Shown in pieces: positions 34,693 through 46,682 of a stretch of DNA of 64,000 nt. Source of the DNA: Pseudopithomyces maydicus (Eukaryota; Ascomycota; Dothideomycetes; Pleosporales; Didymosphaeriaceae); the NCBI GenBank assembly GCA_026873275.1, contig JANTUC010000012.1, positions 1,570,001 through 1,634,000 on the forward strand. The letters are read 5' to 3'. The notes beneath the pieces were generated by a model. That model saw only the letters and a list, made by a program, of their open reading frames with translations, was not told where the DNA came from and ran no database searches. A program made the translations under genes and the position numbers. Positions within the stretch are counted from its first letter, which is position 1, and the number at the start of each line of letters is the position of its first letter.

Positions 34693-35219
34693 CCCATATG
34701 TGCTTACTGGAGGGCGTAAACACAGGATGAATTCTTCTATGCGGTCTTGCATGACTCTGACGGTCTTATGAAGGGTTATTTAGGGTTAAAAAGATTTGTT
34801 ATAAGTCTTGTGGTTGAAAAAAAGAATTAAATTTGCCCTATTATTAGAGATAATAAAGGTGGTAAACATGAAAGGTTTGATAGAACATACCTATAGCTAA
34901 TTTTCCGGAAGTTAAAATTATAACAAATGATCCAAACGTTTATAAGCTACAATTAGAGGACTGAAAATGGCCAGGCCTGTTTTTTTTAGATAAATTTTTT
35001 TTAATGTTATGGTTAATGAAGTCTTTCGGTCAGTAATTCAATTGCCACATCGTACGGATCCTCCTCGATATAGGCTTGTTAGTGAGATAGAGACGATCGG
35101 ACCAAATCTTGCTTACTTTCCGGCTGAACTACAGTCCGCTCATGCAAGTAAATTCCCTTTTGAGTAGAGCTCTAGAATCCTGTTTTCAAATATGTTCTGG
35201 CGAAGAACTCTAACTAGGG

Positions 35220-35227
35220 TATAAAAG
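35220..35227 (+). promoter_or_regulatory. TATA box of UbiA gene
   Basis: TATAAAAG 38 bp upstream of the chosen ATG at 35265. Confidence 0.5.
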
Positions 35228-35264
35228 CGTAAGGTAATTTAATAATCTTTGCATATTCAGACTC

Positions 35265-36264
35265 ATGGTCACAAAAGCAGCTCTATTATCCAGATTTTCG
35301 ATCATGCTCTTTTCTTTTCACAGACGATTTAATACCCCGGAACTTCATGAAGCCCTCAATCGAATTCGATGGCCACTTTACACCTTATGGTTATTTACTT
35401 TCTCCGACTTGAAGACGATCATCGTGCCAACTAGCACGTTCGGCATCATTGGGGCATTGTCAGGACCACCGTTGGTTACTGACTCCTTGAGATCGGAAAA
35501 AATACTATTTCGAATACCCCACGTCTTTTTTGGACCTGGTCAACATTGCTACCATTTGCTATTCAAAATCAGAACGGGAGTTCTGCTATTGTTGAAGACT
35601 CTATCAACAAACCGTGGCGGCCATTGCCTTCAGGTCGTATTTCACCAAAGAACGCAACCCACTACATGATAGCTTTTTATTGCGTAAACATCGCGATATC
35701 CATTCGCTTTGGCGTCCAATTCCAAGCTTTGTCATTGTTATTTCTCGGGACATGGTACAATCGCTTGGGTGGCGCTGATCGAAGCTGTTTAGAAAAAACT
35801 TCATAAACGCAGCAGGATATATGTCATTCATCAGTGGAGCACTCGGCGTGGCCATAGAAACGAGTGCCACAGCCGTTACTACTGGCCCGATTGCGCTCCC
35901 GTGGCTAGTGTCGGTTGGTCTTGTTATCGCAACGACAGTCCATACACAAGATTTTGAAGATATGGAAGGTGACTTGGCTCGAGGACGACATACGGTTCCT
36001 TTGGTTATTGGGGAGAATGCGGCACGATGGAGCATCGCGGTAGCAGTCCTTATTTGGTCTGTTCTTCTTCCCTGGCTTTTCGAAAGCCAGACTTTCGGGT
36101 ATATCGGCCCAGCCTTTCTAGGCATGATTATAGCTTGTCGTTATCTTACAAAACGGGGGAAACAGGACGACAAAGGCTCTTTTCGACTGTGGAATCTGTG
36201 GATTGTATCACTGTACACTATTCCATTTCATATCAGTGAGTCAGTCTTTCAATTTTCGTTGTGA
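35265..36264 (+). CDS. UbiA-superfamily membrane prenyltransferase or terpene cyclase (two apparent 1-bp frame breaks)
   Basis: Three consecutive frames together encode one multi-spanning UbiA-family protein of about 333 residues. Breaks are at the T run 35526-35531 and an A run of six near 35791-35796; one extra base in each gives 334 codons including stop. The N-terminus has YTLWLFTFSDLKTIIVPTS. The first active-site region ends DSINKPWRPLPSGR but its start reads NQNGSSAIVED rather than the usual NDxxDxxxD. YNRLGGADRS follows, and the second Asp-rich motif DFEDMEGDLARGRHTVPL is intact. Such enzymes bind prenyl diphosphate through Mg2+. Fungal relatives include both aromatic prenyltransferases and the UbiA-type sesquiterpene cyclase of the fumagillin pathway; the altered first motif leaves the choice open. 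It is divergent from the P450 and lies next to an NRPS-like reductase. Confidence 0.83.
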
Positions 36265-36537
36265 GGACCTAGACAGGTCATGTCGACACCATCCATAGGT
36301 GAACCAGACGCGACAAGCTCTGTCAACATAATCAATCGTCCATGGGGTGGTGCATTTACCATTAGATGACGATTACTGTGGTCTTTTTCTCCATAATTCT
36401 GAGTATCTTCACGTAAGCATGTATATCAGGATGGATCGCAACTTTGTTTGAGATCCTATTCGTCACGTTCAAGTGCATGAAATAGATCGCCTGTCGTATC
36501 TCGTGAATTGATATATTTGCTAGGCTTCTCCAACGCT

Positions 36538-37881
36538 TCAATTTCGACGAGATGGGCCTGGCAGCTCTAAGTTCCCGGTCTCATAGCTTTCTAAAGGTAT
36601 CCATTCACCTTCTGGGGTGCCATTCCTTCTGTTATACCATTCAGAATGAGATACCTTTGAATTAAGCAAGGTTGAACTAGGCCTTGCCTTATAGGTTTTA
36701 TTGGATGAATGGATGTAATTAGAGTTGACCTTTCCATGTTTGCCTTTAAAGTGTTGCCATAATCGAGGAAATGTGGGAAAGCATCCAACTAGGAGAACTG
36801 TCGCAATTTCGGCAAGTCTAATAAACGTCAGAAAACAAGAAGGTTCAATGGATGAATGTAATACTCACGCCCACATCCCCACTGGCGCAATTTCCCAACT
36901 TATGTCGTGTGTTTGGGTGAGCTTGATACTATAGTAAAGCCGAATGATACTAGCTATACAAGCACTGCAATAGTTTAGCTGAAAGGTCACATCATGGTGA
37001 AGAATAGTTGGATTGTAGCTTACAATAGTCCAGTTCCAAATATAGCGAGAACGCCGACCTTTTTCTTCTTGGAAAGCTTTAGTTTTGCGATGGTAAATAG
37101 TGGTAGAAATAGGATTGTGAAATCGGATAAAATATTGATAGCGGAAGTTGCGATAATAGAGGCATTGGTCGAAATACACCTTCCAGCTAGTTGGGGCCTC
37201 CAAATTTTCTCACGAGGCCAACATACGAATATGAAAGCGAAAAATAAAGCCGTATACGCCAAAAGGTTGAGCCAAATTACAGCTTGAACAGACCAGTATG
37301 TTTTGCTTCGGTTTTGGCTCGCGAATATCCGTTTGATCTGAATGAGGATGGCAAACTTGGCCGCGAACATGACTAGGGGATAAATAATTTCAAGTATGTT
37401 TGCTAACTTCATTTCGTAAGCCAGCTCCGCAAAATATTTTATCGGAAGAAATTCCCTACAAGAGCTATTCTTTGGAGCCCAGCAATCGTCACGTTCCATT
37501 GATGGCGACCTTGCCCCGCGCCCCCAGCGCTAAGCATAACTGCGGAAAATGCTGCGAACCCCAACTATATCGGACTCAATAAGCTATTGTAAGTTGGAAT
37601 GTGGATACATACGAGTGCAAAGATCAGTGAATCTGTTTGGTTAGATATCATCTACTGCTGGTGGCGGTCTATGCTTGGCACTCACAATCTTCAATCTCGA
37701 ATTTATGGAGCAGTTGCTTTTTTGTATAAGATCGAGCTGTGACAGCGATAGTTGAGATGGTAAGACATAGAGCCACCGTCGCAATCAAATATGGGTGAAG
37801 GGTGTACGAATTGGTAAAATCGGATTTCACTCCAGGAGGTGGGGTCAATGCGGCTGTGTTGTAAATGTCATGGCCCGACAT
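36538..37881 (-). CDS. Fung_rhodopsin (PTH11-like) membrane protein inside the candidate cluster (one apparent 1-bp frame break)
   Basis: Five exons: 37686-37881, 37613-37632 (20 bp), 37024-37564, 36869-36964 and 36538-36817. Seven-TM fungal rhodopsin-like fold: HPYLIATVALCLTISTIAVT (TM1), IEDYSLIFAL, GRHQWNV, then YEMKLANILEIIYPLVMFAA with QIKRIF, WPREKIWRPQLAGRCIS, SDFTILFLPLFTIAKLKLS, and EIATVLLVGCFPTFPRL, with a Ser/Thr-rich tail of about 65 residues. A frame change near 37466 (minus GTAGGGAAT) is fixed by one extra G, giving 378 codons including stop. It is divergent from the NRPS-like gene across 812 bp, so co-expression with the cluster is plausible. PTH11-like proteins are candidate receptors; ligand unknown. 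Confidence 0.78.
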
Positions 37882-38693
37882 GTTGTTTAGTTAAGATAGT
37901 CCAAACCTTGAAAAAGTTCATTCAGTAGACTTTGCAGAGAGTGCAAAAGTTCAGCACTAACAAAGAGACTGTGCCGTCGAGCCAAATACGATTCGGGGAT
38001 TGAGATTTCAGGTGCGACGCCCCAGCGCTAAGGCAAAACTCACTTTCCTATCTAGAATAGTGTCGGAAGGCGTTATCTGACTCCGTAAGCATAGGTTTCG
38101 ATATTAATATGCATGTATTTAGAGTACTAGGATCTCAACATTGACAGATTGAAAATGGGCTTCTTAATATGGAGCCGTTATATGTCATTGTTTCTCAAAA
38201 CAATAGCAAGCACTTGAACTGGGAAGTCAGTTGAGCGTTTATTTATGATTTTATTTTCTTTAAATTCCAGGTAGTTTTACTTTTCATTTGATGAGACAAG
38301 TTAGTCATCCAATATTGTGCGAAATCTCATCCCATATCGATTTACGTCAGTTTGATATAACTAAGTGCAGAATTCAAAATAAGAAGACGCAACAGAGATT
38401 AAAAATGTGTCATTAGTAGTTTGAGAACTGCTGTAAGATTCATTTGCTGACTGCAGGACTGAATGGCCGTGATAGTAATTAGCCGGTAGATCGAAACGCC
38501 TTGTTTCGCCGATAAAGGTGTGGCGCAGTCCAGTCAGGTTTCACAACAGTCGCCCGGAAATAAACATGCTTGTCAATCTTATCTTCTCGTCATATATCTT
38601 CCTTCTTAATATCCTGTAAAGATACTTCGAGGTTCTGCTAAAACCGTCATCAAGAAGCCTTCGATTCCGCGTAGAGCTTGCAAGATCAAGAAC
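37882..38693. other. Divergent promoter region, PTH11-like / NRPS-like
   Basis: 812 bp, AT-rich. A near-GATA word TTATCTGAC is at about 38073-38081, and CAATATTG and GATAAAGG words are present, but nothing decisive. No gene. Confidence 0.5.
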
Positions 38694-41600
38694 ATGTATG
38701 GAGCTAGGACTCTACCAGAGGCGTTGGACAACCACGCTCGGGACAACCCCGGCCGGCTATACGCTTCGATACCAGCCGGTACAGACATCGCCGGAGGGTT
38801 CCAGGACATTAGCTGCAAAGACATGGCTCGATGTGTGAATAACATGGCCACGCTCGTAATCGACAAATTTGGCCAAGGAATTGGACTTGAGACGCTCGCG
38901 TATATAGGGATTCCAGACCTTCGAGGGGCAATTGTATTTCTAGGCGCTGTAAAAGCCGGATACAAAGTAAGTCGATATACCGTGAGCGATCAACAAGTGT
39001 TCATGAATAAAAGGTCCTGTTACCCTCGCCTCGTAATCCGCATGCAACTAATTTGTCTCTCATGGCACAAACCTCGTGCAGCAAATTACTTTATGCTTCT
39101 GAAGTCTATACTGCTGTTGAATCAATAGGGATTGTCGACCCGAATATCAGAATGCAAAACATTCCAAGCCTGGATGTTCTCCTAGATAGTCACGATCCCC
39201 ATAATGTACCTGCACCGCAATACTCGGAGGTGGAACATGACCCAATTGTGATATTACATTCGTCAGGCTCTACAGGCAAGCACATGATTCCAAACATGGA
39301 CCCGAACGACAACACTAACAAGTATTTAGGAGTTCCAAAACCTATAACGATGACTCATGCGACCTTCGCTGTCCTTGATCGCGAACGCTATCTACCAAAG
39401 ACACCAGGACGCAAGAATCGTGATTACTCGATTTGGGATCTTGAAGGAGGTGGACGGTTCTACACCGTTTTCCCCTATTTTCATGTAAGCCACAAAATGA
39501 TAGAATTGTATTAGCAACAATGAACTGAAGTGTAATTCAGCTAGCGGGGTTTCTCTCGCTTGTTGGTGAGCCTGTTTTCCTTTCTTTTGACAATGTAGAC
39601 GACAGCTGACGTCTACCAAGTGAACCCTATCTTTACCGAAGCATCAAGTCCTGTGCTCGGACCACCTATGATGCCGCCGAACGGATCACTTCTTAAAGAA
39701 GTGATGAAATACCAACAGTTGCGAGCTTTATATCTACCGCCTTCTATCGCTGAAAGTCTTCTTTTGGAACCAAATGGCTTAGAGTTCTTCCGAGATCTAG
39801 ACTTCTTGTGCTACACTGGGGCCCCGTTTTCGCCCCGCGCGGGTGAACAGCTGTCTAGTATCACCGAACTCTGTCCTCTTTACGGATCCACCGAAGCTTT
39901 CCAAATTCCCCAGCTCGCGCCTGCATCACCGGAGGATTGGGCTTGGATGGAATGGAACCCATGCTTTAAGGTCAAGATGCAGCCTTCGGACGATGAGATA
40001 GGAACATACGAGGCAGTGTTGTATGCCGATAACACCACCGAACATATGTCAGCGCTCAACCATAACCTCCCCGGGGTCTCTGAGTACCGGACTCGGGATT
40101 TGTTCAAACAGCACACCACAAAGCCCGGGCTTTGGAAATATTTTGGTCGCAGGGATGATATTATTGTTCTGTCGAGTGGGGTCAAGTTCAATCCCGTTCC
40201 CATGGAACTAATGCTACCCAGTCAGAGGGTTGTCTCAGGGGCTCTTGTAGTAGGTGCACATAAAGAGCAACCTGCTTTGCTTCTGGAAATCCAAGGGGAT
40301 CACGAGAATTCCGAGCTACTAGAGCAATTGTGGCCATCTGTGAAAGAAGCCAACGGACTACTCCCAACTTCTGGTCGAATCATGAAGGACATGATTTTAC
40401 TTTCCTCACCGCAAAAGCCCTTTATTCGAGCTGGCAAAGGCACAGTAGTGCGAAGACTCACAGAGAGACTGTATGATGTCGAGATAGAGGAGTTGTATTC
40501 GGTCAAAACAGGGTCTTCTGTCCAGAATCCCCATTCGCAAGTTGATCTACCGAAGGACTTCAACTTGAAAGATATCACCAGGTTGGTCCGAAATAAGGTT
40601 CTCGAAGCAGCCCCTGACATGACTGATTTGACCGATGACGATGACCTTTTCGCGAATGGAATGGATTCAATAAAGACTGGGAGGCTGCTGAGTCTCCTCA
40701 AAAAATCATTGGGTACAATACAGGGTGTACCAGATCTTACCTGGCTTGATGCAAAAGCCATCTTCCAACAGCCGACGATCCTTGTACTCGCTAACTACAT
40801 CTATTCTCACATGGGAAAGAACTCAATTTCAGCTGATATTCCTCCATCATCGAGAGAAAGCAAAATGGAAGAACTCGTGAAGAGGTTTACTAGTGGTCTG
40901 ACACCGTTGGCAAGATTGTCGAAAAGAAGTACGGAAGCAAATTGTGTTACCCTCATTGGCTCTACTGGCTTTCTCGGGCCTCAAATCGTGAAGTTCTTGC
41001 TACTCGACTCTCGTATATCATCAGTCTACTGCCTCAATAGAGGTGAGGATTCCAAGGATAGAACGCTTTCTACTTTGGGCCAAACACTTCCAAATCATGA
41101 CATGGGCAAACTCCAATTTCTCCGTGCCGATCTCGGGAAACCTTTTTTGGGCTCGATGGATTAGCCTGGGAATCGATATCATCAAACAGTACTCACTTAA
41201 TTTTCAACGCTTGGAATCCAAACTTCAGTCTTCCAATCCAATCCTTCACGCCTTTTCTCCAAGGTCTACGCACGTCAATCGACATGAGCGCTTCAAGAAA
41301 TCAACCGCCACATATCGTCTTCGTCTCCTCTATTGCAGCAATAGGATCCTGGCCTCATGTTCACGATGGCGCGCAGTGTATACCTGAAACACCAGCATCA
41401 GCTAATATGCAAGCCATGTACAATGGATACGGAGAGTCCAAGTGCATTGGCGAGCAGATCCTGACCGCCGGAAATAAAGTACATGGCATTCCTGTGTCAA
41501 TTGTCCGCGCTGGTCAGATAGGAGGATTTGAAGATCCGACGGTCGGTGCATGGCCACGACAGGGCTGGCTGTACAACCTATTCAAGGCTTCACATCATCT

Positions 41601-42051
41601 GGGATCCTTCCCCGAATCTGTCGCACCGTTTGATTGGATACCAGTCGACACTTTTGCCAAGGGTATTGCCAACCTTTGTCGAGATGATGATAAAGTTGGC
41701 GGTGTGAAAGTCTATAATATGGTGCACCCAAAGCCAGCACCATGGAGGATGATCTACTCCACTCTGAAAGCCAAGTATGGCCTGAAGGCAGGAGTGGAAA
41801 GTCTCCCAAGCTGGCTTGACCGCCTCGAGGAGACTACCCGAGGAGTAACAGAACCAAAAGCAGGCGTGGGAATCTCGAAAATTTACGATTTCCTGAGGTC
41901 GCTCAAACATGGTAGGGAGTTCGATATGGCTTGTGACAATGCAAATGCAGCAATGATACTAGGAGAGGTTGTTCCGCTCGATGAAGATCTCTTGGAGCAA
42001 TGGTTCAAGCCATGGGTGCTGAATTTTCCCGGTGCAAAGGGAAAGATATGA
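38694..42051 (+). CDS. NRPS-like enzyme, adenylation - carrier - reductase (A-T-R) carboxylate reductase (one apparent 1-bp frame break)
   Basis: Exons 38694-38966, 39014-39275, 39330-39484, 39541-39565 (25 bp) and 39621-42051; 1049 codons including stop after adding one T in the run 41143-41148. There is no condensation domain. The A domain shows LHSSGSTG joined by an intron to VPKPITMTHATF, CYTGAPFSPRAGEQL and LYGSTEAF. The carrier domain is at about residues 540-620 with DDDLFANGMDSIKTGRLL, the phosphopantetheine Ser being in GMDS. The terminal reductase has the NAD(P) site VTLIGSTGFLGPQIVKFLL and the short-chain dehydrogenase pair in HIVFVSSIAAIG / YGESKCIGE. Enzymes of this layout activate an aryl or other carboxylic acid and release it as an aldehyde. 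The intron 39276-39329 has a GC donor. Placed centrally between the PTH11-like protein and the efflux pump, it is the likely core of the candidate cluster. Confidence 0.9.
39276..39329 (+). other. GC-AG intron, 54 bp, in frame
   Basis: Starts GCAAGC and ends TTTAG, with CACTAAC as branch site. Removing it restores the adenylation core LHSSGSTG-VPKPITMTH; retaining it would insert 18 residues without a stop, so a naive ORF call hides it. Confidence 0.75.
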
Positions 42052-42798
42052 GGGATATCTTGCGGCCACTTTAAGGTTCTACACAAAAAGTTTTAAGGGA
42101 TTTCGTATTTGACAGAAGGCGAAGTCGATTGACCGATCAAATTGTAATTTTTGAACGAACGTATCCCCATATCGCTAGCGTAAACACCAGCATATGTAGT
42201 ATTCGTTAAAACTAACGGGTTAATATGAGCTTTGCTTTTCCGACACACTCTTTGGATTTCTTGGCCTGAGGGAACAGCAGTGTCTTCTTGGTAAATGAGG
42301 CACATTCGCCTTCTTATGTACATATGTAACTAAGAAGGTTTTAGCTTGCACTATGATTACTTGCAAATTAAGTGAATACATTCCGAAGCAGTCAACAAAA
42401 TGCTTAATAAGGCGAGTGACTCAAGTTTGACGAATTTAGCGTAGGATTTAGCTGTTATCTAGATAATGAGTTTTTTTCTGTTAAGTGCAACGTGGCCATA
42501 CAACGGACGTGAGTGAACGTACTTGATATCGAGGGAGAAGGTACAAAATGAAGTATCGACGAGTCTTATATGTTCATCCACAGCCACCAAGTTCAGCCAT
42601 CGCTTTGGAGCGACATATGTGATTGCAATACAGGACATCTGAAAAGAGGCTAGTACAAATCTGGCCGCCAAGGCTCATACCGCCCGGACGGCTTGCCTGT
42701 AGTAGTTTAGCGCTTACCTCGCCGCCGATAGACGCGCCGTGGTGAGGAAGACCTTATACGCTGTCTCGTATTCATTCTTCTCGTTTCCTCAGATCGTC
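42052..42798. other. Intergenic, 747 bp
   Basis: Between the NRPS-like gene and the DHA2 transporter, same strand; AT-rich left part, promoter of the transporter on the right. No gene. Confidence 0.5.
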
Positions 42799-44659
42799 AT
42801 GTCCTCGAAACGCAATACACGCGAACCTACCGTCGTGCTGACAGGTGCCGACATCGAATTGGAGATAGCAACTTCACCTCGCCAGCATATTGCCGAAGAT
42901 GCACCTCACACAGACCGCCCCGAAACGGCAGAACACGAAACCGATCTAAATGGCACCGGACATTCAAGAAGAAGTAAATTGAGGACCGCTACAGTCATGG
43001 TCGCCCTGTGTGTAAGTGAATTTCGTTGTAGTCCACATTTTTATACAACCCGTGGCTTCACCAGTCCGCGATACAATCAAAAATTTGCTTCTTTGACTGA
43101 CTGTCAAAAAGTCGACCCTATTTATTGTAGCACTCAACAACACCATTGTGGCCACCGCAGTCCCTACTATATGCGCCGACCTCAAATCCGCATCAGGCTA
43201 TGCTTGGATTAATGCTGTATATCTGCTAGCAACTGCGACCTCTTCACCGATATGGGCCAAGCTCTCAGATATATGGGGTCGAAAACCCATCCTATTAACA
43301 AGCGTTGCACTATATTTCCTCACGTCAATTATTTGCGCCACGGCTCAAAGCATGAAAGTTCTTATTGCAGGTCGTGCGCTCCAGGGTACAGCCGGAGGTG
43401 GACTCATCCAGCTGGTCTACATCACGATTTCAGACCTTTTCAGCATGCGAAGCCGAACTATGTATTTAGGTCTGTTACAACTTATGTGGGCCATAGCTGG
43501 TGGCTGTGGTCCCGTACTAGGGGGCACTCTGACAGAATACGTGAGCTGGAGGTGGGTCTTCTGGATCAACCTTCCGGTGTGCGGGGTTACTTTCTGCTTA
43601 TTGACATTCTTGCAAGTGCACAACCCAAAGACTAAGTTCTCCGAGGGGATCAAGGCCGTCGATTGGTGTGGCAGTCTCACTCTCCTGGGTTTGATGACGA
43701 TGCTGCTTCTCGGACTCAATTACGGCGGCGCGACATTTCCGTGGAACTCGTCGACAGTCATCTGCCTACTGGTATTCGGAGCATTCATGTCTGTTTTCTT
43801 TGTTTTCAGCGAAAAGCGACTAGCTCGGTATCCACTTATGCCTTTGGGGATTTTCCACAGTAAATCCAACGTTGGTACGCTTATCGTTGGGTTTATGCAC
43901 GATTTTGTAAGTGAAGGATCTTTCATTTCGCGATAATAGCTGACAGGGTGATAGGTTGTCTTTGCCACTGAGTTCTATCTTCCTCTATTTTTCCAATCGG
44001 CGAAGGGCGCTTCACCACTCCAGTCTGGTATTCTGCTTATACCCATTACTTTAACCCAGTCTCTTGTTGCTCTAGCCGCAAGTGTCGTAATATACAAGAC
44101 TGGAAGATATCTCGAGTTCATATGGGCAGGAGTCGTACTGCAGACTATCGGCAACGGTCTCTACATCAACTTCAAGCCCCATTCATCGAGCGCCTTTATC
44201 ACAGCGTCAGAAGTCGTTGCTGCGCTTGGAGCTGGACTTCTTTTCCAGCCACCACTCATAGCGATTCAAGCCCACGTCGCTCCCGAGAACATGGCCACTG
44301 CAACATCTACTTTGGGATTTTCTCGCAACATTGCTACATCTTTAGCTATTGTTATTGGTAGCGTGGTTTTCAATGCCGGTATGGACGATCAAACAGCAGC
44401 ATTGAATAGCCTAGGACTACCTGCAGAGGTAGCACAGGCTGTCTCCGGACATTCTGCAGCAGCTAACGTAATGGTGATCGAAACTATCGCGGATCCAAAT
44501 CAGAAATTGGCCGTTCAATCTGCGTTCTCAGCGTCGTTGAAGAACGTTTGGATCATGTGCACATGCATGTGTGCTTGTTCGATGATAGCAAGTGTGTTCA
44601 TCAGAAGGAAGGTGCTTAGCACTGTGCATGTGGAGGTCAAGACCGGACTCACGAGCTAA
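42799..44659 (+). CDS. MFS efflux pump, DHA2 (14-TM) family
   Basis: Exons 42799-43011, 43112-43906 and 43955-44659; 571 codons, no frame break. The start at 42799 (MSSKRNTREP) has a better ATG context than 42739. A soluble N-terminus of about 60 residues precedes TM1 (TATVMVALC). DHA2 motifs are clear: ALNNTIVATAVPTIC (motif D1), AKLSDIWGRKPILL (motif A), AGRALQGTAGGGLIQLVYI (motif B region), and GPVLGGTLTEYVSWRWVFWI (motif C). The C-terminal half has GASPLQSGILLIPI and ATATSTLGFSRNIATSLAI. Members sit in the plasma membrane and export toxic metabolites or fungicides by proton antiport. Being directly downstream of the NRPS-like gene, it most likely exports or gives tolerance to that cluster's product (inference). 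Confidence 0.93.
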
Positions 44660-44936
44660 ATACCTGTAAGAAGTCAAGTACGATCTGAAGCTCCATAAGA
44701 AATCCAAGCAGGGTAAACTGGTAGGAGAGGCTCAGCCCTACTTCTAGCCGACAAACGGAAAAATATATATAGAGGGGTGATTCTGAATTATCTAATGAGA
44801 CTACCCATTGAGCAGTGCAAGGACCGATATACATATATGGAGAGGAAGAGCTGTAAAGCCTGTTTATCCTCAACCGTAGCTATCCAGCGTAAATCAACAT
44901 TCGATAAATTGCCCTCCGTGTCGCAGCAATAATTGT

Positions 44937-46682
44937 TCAAAAGAGTGAATTGTCTGCACAAGTGAACACTTTCAAAGGATCATTGGGATCTTGCACTCTA
45001 GCGTTCAGGTCCGAGATGGAAGTGTAGAGACCGAAGACTGTAAGGAATGCGGAGGCTAAGAGGGTTCACGTTAGAAATCTAGCTGCATGAGTAAAACGAA
45101 AGACTTACCAAGTATCATGAACCAATTAAAAATCGACAATAAAGCTTTCCTCCAATTGATAAATTGCTGACCCCAGTTGATGAAGATCCATTGCGCATTC
45201 GCCATACCAAAAGTGAACCACGTGACGAACAAAGCGGATGAGATGGCAAGAATCGACCCAAAAACCGGGATCGCATTCGCCAAAACAAATGCGACGACCC
45301 AAAACAAGGTGCCAAGTCCAAGCCATACCCCCCATGTGAGAGGGTTGTTGTCGGTCAATCGATGTCTTGTTTTGATGATGTTGTCCATGACCACATTGTA
45401 CATATATTTGATCGCTGTATGTCCGAAGACGAGACCGGAACCGAGCAGTGTTGGAAACAGGATACCATAGGCGACTTTGCTGGCAATTCCGGGCGCGGAT
45501 CCAAGAGCCGGGGAAACCACATACTGACCCGCAAGAGAGTAGACTACGCATGCTGCGATAACATACATTGGTATGGCAACCACATTGAGCCAGATGATAG
45601 CGCGAGTGTAGTCCTTGCTTCTGTGCATGTATTAGTAAGTTTTTCCTTCGAACAGGTCTAGGAGGGTGCCTTACGGGTTGCGCATCTCGCACATGACAGT
45701 GATGAAAGCTTGGTTACCAGCATAAGCAAACGCGACATTCAGAACAGACTCAAACTGCTGGTTCATGGTTGCAGCAGGGTTAGGCCCGAGACGCATCTGT
45801 AGCGCTTGGTTGACTGGTTCACCCCAGTATCCACTCCCGCCATTAGCGACGCCGCCATAGTCAGGTCCGCTAACAGCGAGGGCAATGATCACGATAAAAA
45901 CAGCGGTAACTAACAGATATCAGTATCGACAATGTAGAGCGAGGGAGCTTGTGGCCATGAGACTCACAGATGCTTATTGTCGCAGGAATACCAAACCAGC
46001 CGGCGAAGTTCAAGCTACGTGGCATGCACAAGAGCCAACACATGATCATGGGAATTCCAATGAATCCAACAGTGCATACCGCGTGTTCAGTCATGGTGTT
46101 GAGAGCAATTGAAAGAGTCACGTTGGCGGAGGCGCAGATGAGACACAGATTCAGCACGTGCGCTATGCCAACAATGATCTCGAGCGTCCTGCCTCCCATG
46201 ATTCTTCCAACATCAACAACATCTCTGATGGTGGGGTACCGACGATAGAATTGAATCAGGATGTACGCTGTGTATGTAGCAAGTACACCGAATGCGACAA
46301 CTAGAACGAAATCAGGCCTGATGTAACAGCGTTATGGAAGTGGCATACTTGTGATGATTCCTGGAATCAATCCAATGGTATGCAACATAGCCGGCAGACT
46401 GAGGATACCGATACCCACTTGGTTGGTGAAAAATATCAAGGTTGTCTACAGTGGCTAATGAGTGCGATAATGGTAGAAAGAACTGGCAACGCTTACTCGG
46501 AACATGCCCAGTTTTTTGCCGCCATACGGATCAAAGACCTCTCCTTGGTTGGTATCATCGACATCCGGATAGGCCGGAGCACTTGACTTTGATCCCCCAG
46601 TTGGAACTGCATGCTTCTCGTGGCCATTTTGAGAATGATCGAGATCACTTGAATAGTCGCGTTGTTGATCCTTGTGAGCCAT
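44937..46682 (-). CDS. Amino-acid transporter, AAAP/MTR-like family
   Basis: Six exons: 46497-46682, 46349-46445, 45968-46300, 45675-45909, 45109-45620 and 44937-45055, totalling 494 codons with all phases consistent. After a hydrophilic N-terminus of about 60 residues comes the typical TM1 FFTNQVGIGILSLPAMLHTI, then ATYTAYILIQFYRRYP, GGRTLEIIVGIAHVLNLCL, FESVLNVAFAYAGNQAF, and C-terminal SAFLTVFGLYTSISDLNARV. This is close to the Neurospora mtr-type neutral amino-acid permeases of the AAAP (PF01490) family. It is convergent with the DHA2 gene, leaving 277 bp between their stops. TATATAAA lies about 75 bp upstream. It is probably a general transporter rather than part of the biosynthetic set. 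Confidence 0.92.

Larger units (their letters stand above)
34109..35264. other. Divergent P450/UbiA intergenic region, AT-rich, 1.16 kb
   Basis: Very AT-rich, with a small GC island formed by the 21-bp repeat at 34630-34692, and degenerate TTAGGGTTA words near 34782-34800. The UbiA TATA box is at its right end. No gene seen; the AT-rich central part may be a RIP-mutated relic, which I cannot test by eye. Confidence 0.5.

Noticed and set aside
34735..34860. Telomere-like TTAGGGTTA words
   Set aside because: Only two imperfect units in AT-rich DNA; no array and no subtelomeric genes nearby.
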